From: Protula sp. h YS-2021
Taxonomy: Eukaryota > Annelida > Polychaeta > Sabellida > Serpulidae
Length of the DNA: 64,000 bases
Assembly (NCBI GenBank): GCA_949752745.1
Contig: OX457028.1
Coordinates: 8,694,389 to 8,758,388 of the forward strand
Direction: 5' to 3'
Positions 58,680 to 64,000 of the stretch are shown here, in pieces. Below the pieces are notes generated by a model. That model worked only from the letters and a program-made list of their open reading frames with translations. It had not been told where the DNA came from and searched no databases. Position 1 is the first letter of the stretch. The number at the start of each line of letters is the position of its first letter. Both the position numbers and the translations under genes were made by a program.

Positions 58680-59880
58680 AACTTTTTTTTACTTCAATGA
58701 TTAACCAAAATTGACATTGATCCGGCAATCGGTACGACGTCCATCAAACGATGATCTGACGTCACAATGTTTGCTGGGGGTGTTGTTCATTGGAGTCATA
58801 CAGAAGTATTTGCGAACTGCCACAGTTATTGCACACGATGCGGCAAGGTCTTAAAAGGCAACTAGCCAACGTCAAAACGACATTAGTATTCCGTTCTAAA
58901 GATTTTCAAACTATTCCCCATTCACCGTTTAGTTTGAGTATATGTCTAACCGGCGATACACAAAAAATGCACCTCTGTTGTATCAACTCAGTCAACATTG
59001 CAATGCTGGATAGAAGTCGCACCACACGTCGGATCACGTTGGTTTTGATTGTTATGGAAATTAAGCAACGTCTACCTTTCGATGTTAGATAGACGTCGAT
59101 TATCCGACATCTAAACAAATTTGCGTAAAGGTTGCACATGGAAACTGAAGCACCGTCTGTCTCTCAACGCTGTACAGACCTCGAAAAAATATCTATCTTA
59201 TTTTACATCCTCATTTCGCCCTATTTTTGAAGTAGCCTTTCATTGATATCATTTCCGATGAGCGATAACGTCCATTCTATTCAGTGTTGCACAAAACGGC
59301 GTTGATAAGCGAGCGTGGCTTTGGTTGCTACCAAAAGAAATATCTAAATAACTTACCCAAAATATGTTCAACTTTGCATAAAGGCATTGATACGAGTTAA
59401 TCTATGGTCGCGATCAAACACAACCGAATTACAACAAGAGTTAATGTTGTAGCTTGGTCGGATCGTCATTGCAACAACCTATTGATATTTAATCGACGTT
59501 GGAAAGCTTACATGGAAGAATTATTGATAAGATGGCGAAGCAGTTTTCTGTCTCGCCCAAAAGAAAAATCAACCTCTTGCTGTAACTCTTATTTCTACAT
59601 CTGCTGATCAATATGTCAAAAACGACGTCAAAAATACGTTTCAAGAAAGTGCCCTGAAAGTCACGATCACCAAACAAGAACAAAACAACGTTTCTGAACC
59701 AATTAGGATGCACCAAACACGCCGAAAAGAAATCAAAGAAATTGATGTGTTGTTCCCAAAAACACGACAGATTAATATCGCATATATCAGACCTGTTCCG
59801 AGCAAATTTCTATTTTGTCTCCCTTAAAAGACTGCGTTGAACAGACGTTAAAAAGCACTTTAAATGTTGCGATTCCGTTG
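58680..59880. repeat. Cluster of dispersed repeats with AACGT motifs
   Basis: Many short stretches such as ttagatagacgtcgattatc (near 59083) and gagttaatctatggtcgcga (near 59395). The first resembles gttgaatagatgtggattat at the window's right end, and the second resembles the block at 26.2 kb. Looks like one or more mobile repeat copies, class unknown. Confidence 0.5.
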
Positions 59881-59979
59881 TGACAGTTGCTACAAAGACT
59901 GGACACCCCCCACTCCCAATTCTGCAACTGTAGCTTTGATTTAATTGATCTTGTCAGCTAGCCTGCCCAAGTTTCCTAG

Positions 59980-60009
59980 GTGTGTGTGTGTGGGGGGGGG
60001 GGGGGGGGG
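59980..60009. repeat. (TG)6 followed by 18 G
   Basis: A run of 18 consecutive G after a short TG tract. Could form a G-quadruplex and is prone to sequencing error. Confidence 0.9.
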
Positions 60010-60827
60010 TTCCCGTTTTTGGCAAAATGTCCAGTGATAGACCATGGGACACGTCTTCTATGTCTCGCATTCGGAGACGTATAGAAGGCTCGGTAGTTTA
60101 AGCTGAAGTCTTCCATATATCTGAATGCATTACAAAACAATGATCTTTCCTTGTACCATAAATTAGCATAACAAAGAAGTAGTAAATAACATTAGTTATT
60201 GTCTATAATATATTTTTCAAGGAAACATGTGTGGGAAAAAATACATTTTCAGCCGATATAATTTATGTCTAATGAGGCTGAAAATAGCTAATAAATATAA
60301 TTGTCTTCCAGTTAGATAAGGCTCCATAGGAGACTTTAGTACCATGCACTTAATACTTGTGTAAATAAAGAAGAAGTGCAACTGACAACAGCAACTTGTA
60401 ATATATTTTCCCAGTTGATAAGGGGCGGTGAGATGATAAAAATGATATCATGGGAGATATTCACATTAGACTCCTCATTACAGATCTTCTGGTTGGCATT
60501 GCTATCTCACGTTCTGAGCTCGATTCACAGGCAAGGCATTCCCCTTACGGCTACCTTCCAACAGCGAAAAATAAAAGGTAGCACCTTGTACTGTCAGTAT
60601 TTCTTGAGTGTGAAGTCAACTGAGATAGGTATCTCTGTAAAATCTTCCTTAATGACGGAAGCACATAAACTTAAATTCTATTTTCATAAAATGCTTTCAA
60701 ATGCAAGCGGTTTTATTTTCAGTTTGAAGGGAGAAATTAAAATTTATTTGTGAAAAACTTTTCTTGCATTTTCAAGGTATATTTTCACGATTTCTTATAA
60801 TATTTTCAATATTCTCCTTGGCTCGGA

Positions 60828-61470
60828 TGCACGGATTGTGAAAGGGTCACGTGTCCGCACCACCACGGCCACCGTGGATTCACATGTTAGGTCGCTGAAT
60901 GCACGGATGATGAAAAGGTCACGTGTCCCCACCACCACAGCCACCGCCGATGCACATATTAGGTCGCTGAATGCACGGATGATGAAAAGGTCACGTGTCC
61001 CCACCACCACGGCCACCGTGGATGCACATATTAGGTCGTTGAATGCATGGATGGTGAAAAGGTCACTTGTCCGAACCACCAGGGCCACCGCCGATGCACA
61101 TGTTAGGTCGTTGAATGCACGAATGGTGAAAGGCTCACGTGTCCCTACCACCAAGGACACCGTCGATGCACAAGTTAAGTCGCTAATGCACGGGTGGTGA
61201 AAGGGTCACATGTCCGTACCATTGCGACCACCGCCGATACGCATGTTAGGTCGCTGAATGCACCGATGGTGAAAAGGTCATGTGTCCCCACCACCATGGC
61301 CACCGTCGATGCACATGTTAGATCGCTGAATGCACGGATGGTGAAAAGATCATGTGTCCACACCACCACAGCCACTGCCGATGCACATGTTAGGTAGCTG
61401 AATGCACGGATGGTGAAAAGGTCTCGTGTCCTCCGACCACGGCCACCGCCGATGCACCGATGCAGGTCGC
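60828..61470. repeat. 72-bp minisatellite, about 9 copies, each with CACGTG-like box
   Basis: The unit reads gaatgcacggatggtgaaaa, ggtcacgtgtccccaccacc, acggccaccgtcgatgcaca, tgttaggtcgct. Most copies carry the E-box palindrome CACGTG or a one-base variant. GC-rich against an AT-rich background. The unit is 72 bp, so long ORFs appear on both strands; I do not consider them genes. Confidence 0.92.
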
Positions 61471-62339
61471 TGAAGCTTTCCTTAACTCATGCTGAATAGG
61501 GCAGAACCGGCTCAAAAGTTTGGTGGCACTGACTGGAATTCTCTGGACCGATATTTTCCAATGTGGCAATCATTCTTGCTCTGCCTCCTTCTCTGCTGCT
61601 ATTGAAGCTAGGTTAGTGTATCTTCCCAAAATAGAAACGGGGATAAGTTTTGAGGTAAGATGCGGTCTGCGCGGAATGCTTATGCTAAAAGGGTGTATTT
61701 TTCATTAAATACTCGGCGTTTCCGACACAAAGGAAGATTATTTCAAAATTAGCACTCCCTGCTTAAGTCACTGAAACGAATGGTAAACAGTTGGTACGTC
61801 AGTGAACCCCCTGGGGCATTTTCAAACCCGCCCCAAATTCGCCCCTAATCACCAAAATCGGTAATTGTCCCATCAATTTTTATCAGAAATAACTAATGAC
61901 ATGAATATTGACGATTATTAAACAAAATAAGCAATGAAGTGATTAAGTAAAATAACAAGTTAGGTTTTGGTATAAAACGGGTTTGGGAGTAAAAAGATGC
62001 CGGAGGATGGAGACAGCAGGTCTTAATACATTTCCCTTCATGTAGAAAGCGCTATAGAGTAAGTGATGGGGGCACCGGAATGTAACCATTCAACTAATAC
62101 TAAGTAACTTTTCGCAAATGCAATGATATTCTGATGCCCCGCCCCACCCAGCTCTCAAAAACAGGAGATTACCTCGCAGTTTTGAAGACGCATTAGCTAT
62201 GTATCTACATCCGCCGAAGATAATAATAAAAGTATGGAAATTCAACATTTTCATGCGTAAATTGTCATAGATAAACTAGACTACTGATCAGCGAAAATTA
62301 CACTTATGGGTCACAAAAATACGATTCTGAATTCTCAAC

Positions 62340-62560
62340 ATTCAGAATTGACCATGGTCAAGTTCACCCGGAATCTTCTTATATAACGTCTTTTAGGCAT
62401 AAAAAATCAATAATTAGCTCAAAACCGTTCTATATCTTACCGTTTTTCATGTAATGGTCAACTTCTGGCTTTTTGCCTGAGCATGATCGGGGTCAACATC
62501 ACCGAGCCACCTCTGACACATTGCTTTGAGGCCCAAAGGGCCGAAAATAACCTCTTTCGT
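62340..62560. repeat. Relative of the BEL 3'-region repeat
   Basis: tatatcttaccgtttttcat, atggtcaacttctggctttt and gggtcaacatcaccga match the 130-bp unit repeated at 35190-35620, so the unit exists apart from the retrotransposon's coding region. Confidence 0.55.
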
Positions 62561-62828
62561 AACCTCTTACCTCTTACTGGCTAGTACTATTTCTAGTTTT
62601 TGTGATAAATTAGGGTTTAAAAATATTTGACCTCAATCTTACAGGTCACGATAAAACATTGCGGATTTCACGAGGACTCATTACCTTCTATACCTTTGCC
62701 AAATGTCGTCTTTCAGAGTCTAACCTTATAGGAAGAGTTTCTGTAAACCACCTTAAGGTTAAAAACACTTTGACCTCAATTTGAACCTAACCAAACTGCA
62801 TCTTCATTCATCAAATAGTGTAAACTAA

Positions 62829-62832
<4 letters not shown>

Positions 62833-62901
<69 letters not shown>
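62833..62901. repeat. (AT)n microsatellite
   Basis: About 34 AT units without interruption. Confidence 0.98.
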
Positions 62902-62902
<1 letters not shown>

Positions 62903-63624
62903 TTTAACAAATGGGAAAAACTGAAACGCCGCAAATCGTTTCCATTGTGAACATCTAGGCGATCAATATGGAAATGCTGGCCTATACCCTGTGCCTACCC
63001 TGTGGTTAACTGCCAAATCATATCGTTTATCTGCCTTATAATGGGCTTCAATGGTAAAAAAAATTAAAGTACATCGGAGGCTGTGACGAAATTTAATGGT
63101 GCAAGTTTCCTGGCCCAGTGGAAACCCTTTGATAATTCGCAACAGGGCGCATTTTTGTAAAAACATATCCTGTGGCTCAAGTCTATTTTTTCATTGACTA
63201 GCCAAGTTTCAATTAATTTCAGGTTTACTTTATTTTCCCAAGACGAGTGCCATATAGCTCTTTTTGGCTATCTGTTCTTAACATCAAACAGTATGATACG
63301 ATGTGTCAGTTTATTTTTTTATATTTTTGTTGTCGGACTATTCAGTGTAACATTCGAACTGTTAGGTGAACAAAGTTGCATTTCCCCTTCCTAAATGTAT
63401 CATAATTGTAAAGTGCGAAGAAACAAATACTTTTAGGTCACATAGGAAAATGAACGTTAAAACGTTCTTATCCAATAGAAAAAAGTCCCTGTGGAATTTT
63501 ACAATTAGACTACACACACATTTATGTACGTCATCTACGCAACAAAATCAGAGTTATATTCACGTACCTAATTTACCCATATAAAGGTGACCCTTCGAGA
63601 TCACTCGCGCTATTTTCTCTGAAC

Positions 63625-63722
63625 ACATGGGTCTCCGTATAAATCTGCTATATGTCACATGGGTCTCCGTATGATTCTGCAATATGTCACAAGGGTCTCC
63701 GTATAAATCTGTCATATGTCAT
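63625..63722. repeat. 33-bp tandem triplication
   Basis: Three copies of a unit like gggtctccgtataaatctgc followed by tatatgtcacat. Confidence 0.85.
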
Positions 63723-63879
63723 CAAAATGTTCATCAGATGTTTGCTTGCATTTAATGCTAAAGATACATCAGATGTGTTTGTGGGGTCACTCAAAATAAA
63801 ATTTACATCAGCTCGAAACCTTTATAGAAAAGGGACATAGTTTTGCTAATAAATAAAACAGCCTCGTGCATTTCTGCGT

Positions 63880-64000
63880 GCTAATGCATTACCCCACGTC
63901 TCCGTGAACATTGCGAAGTTGCAGCAACGTTGGACATACGTCAGGTGAACGTCGAAACAACTTCTTACTGCCGACGTTGAATAGATGTGGATTATCCAAC
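63880..64000. repeat. Dispersed repeat fragment running off the window
   Basis: gcagcaacgttggacatacg, tgccgacgttgaatagatgt and ggattatccaac belong to the AACGT-rich repeat type seen near 58.7-59.8 kb. Confidence 0.5.

Larger units (their letters stand above)
57829..64000. other. Stretch upstream of the CILP-like gene, no gene recognised
   Basis: Holds a SINE, dispersed repeats, a 72-bp minisatellite and simple repeats, all listed separately. The 100-125-codon ORFs at 58790-59092 and 60376-60753 have no motif I recognise. The CILP-like promoter should lie just above 57828, but no clear TATA or initiator element can be assigned. Confidence 0.5.

Noticed and set aside
60795..61397. ORFs on both strands at the 72-bp minisatellite
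   Set aside because: By-product of a 72-bp period without stops; they break when a unit deviates and have no start or splice context.

Overview
The window is animal nuclear DNA: AT-rich, with split genes, GT-AG introns, many microsatellites and minisatellites, tRNA-derived SINEs and a decayed BEL/Pao LTR retrotransposon. The gene content (a KAP-family P-loop NTPase with SAM-like domains, and a cartilage-intermediate-layer-protein-like, CILP-like, gene) and the repeat types suggest a marine lophotrochozoan, most likely a bivalve mollusc. The species cannot be named from the sequence alone. No bacterial genes, CRISPR array or rRNA were seen.

About 3.2-24 kb (+ strand): one large KAP NTPase gene. 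I rebuilt it from splice sites. Eighteen exons join without a break in reading frame from 3188 to a stop at 21112 (4,836 nt, 1,611 aa if all are used). The order is SAM-like domain, Walker A, four membrane helices around the FNAWEY signature, Walker B, a long Ser/Thr-rich insert, the KAP C-terminal part (EQWPFR) and a second SAM-like domain. A third SAM-like exon at 23.3 kb has the same entry phase and may be an alternative 3' end. The insert is the unusual part. It has one 1.28-kb exon with 22 tandem 18-19-aa repeats, nearly all carrying an RRTS-type basophilic kinase motif. After it comes an array of small phase 1-1 exons, types A, B and C, repeatedly duplicated in tandem, with intact, deleted and decayed copies side by side.

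About 24-29.2 kb and 36.2-43.4 kb: gene-poor DNA holding SINEs, tandem duplications and simple repeats. About 29.5-36.2 kb: a BEL/Pao element with recognisable gag, protease, reverse transcriptase, RNase H and integrase remnants, all interrupted, and a short shared LTR segment at both ends.

About 43.5-57.8 kb (- strand): an 11-exon CILP-like gene, also rebuilt from splice sites (3,651 nt, 1,216 aa, frame closed throughout). It encodes a predicted type II membrane protein: cytoplasmic tail, one membrane helix, Thr-rich stalk, two thrombospondin type 1 modules, a Cys-rich motif, a carboxypeptidase-regulatory-like module, one Ig domain and a 749-codon last exon with the CILP-type C-terminal region. 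The two genes converge.

About 57.9-64 kb: no gene recognised. It holds a SINE, dispersed repeats rich in AACGT motifs, a 72-bp minisatellite built on CACGTG, a copy of the repeat found in the retrotransposon 3' region, an (AT)n tract and a 33-bp triplication.
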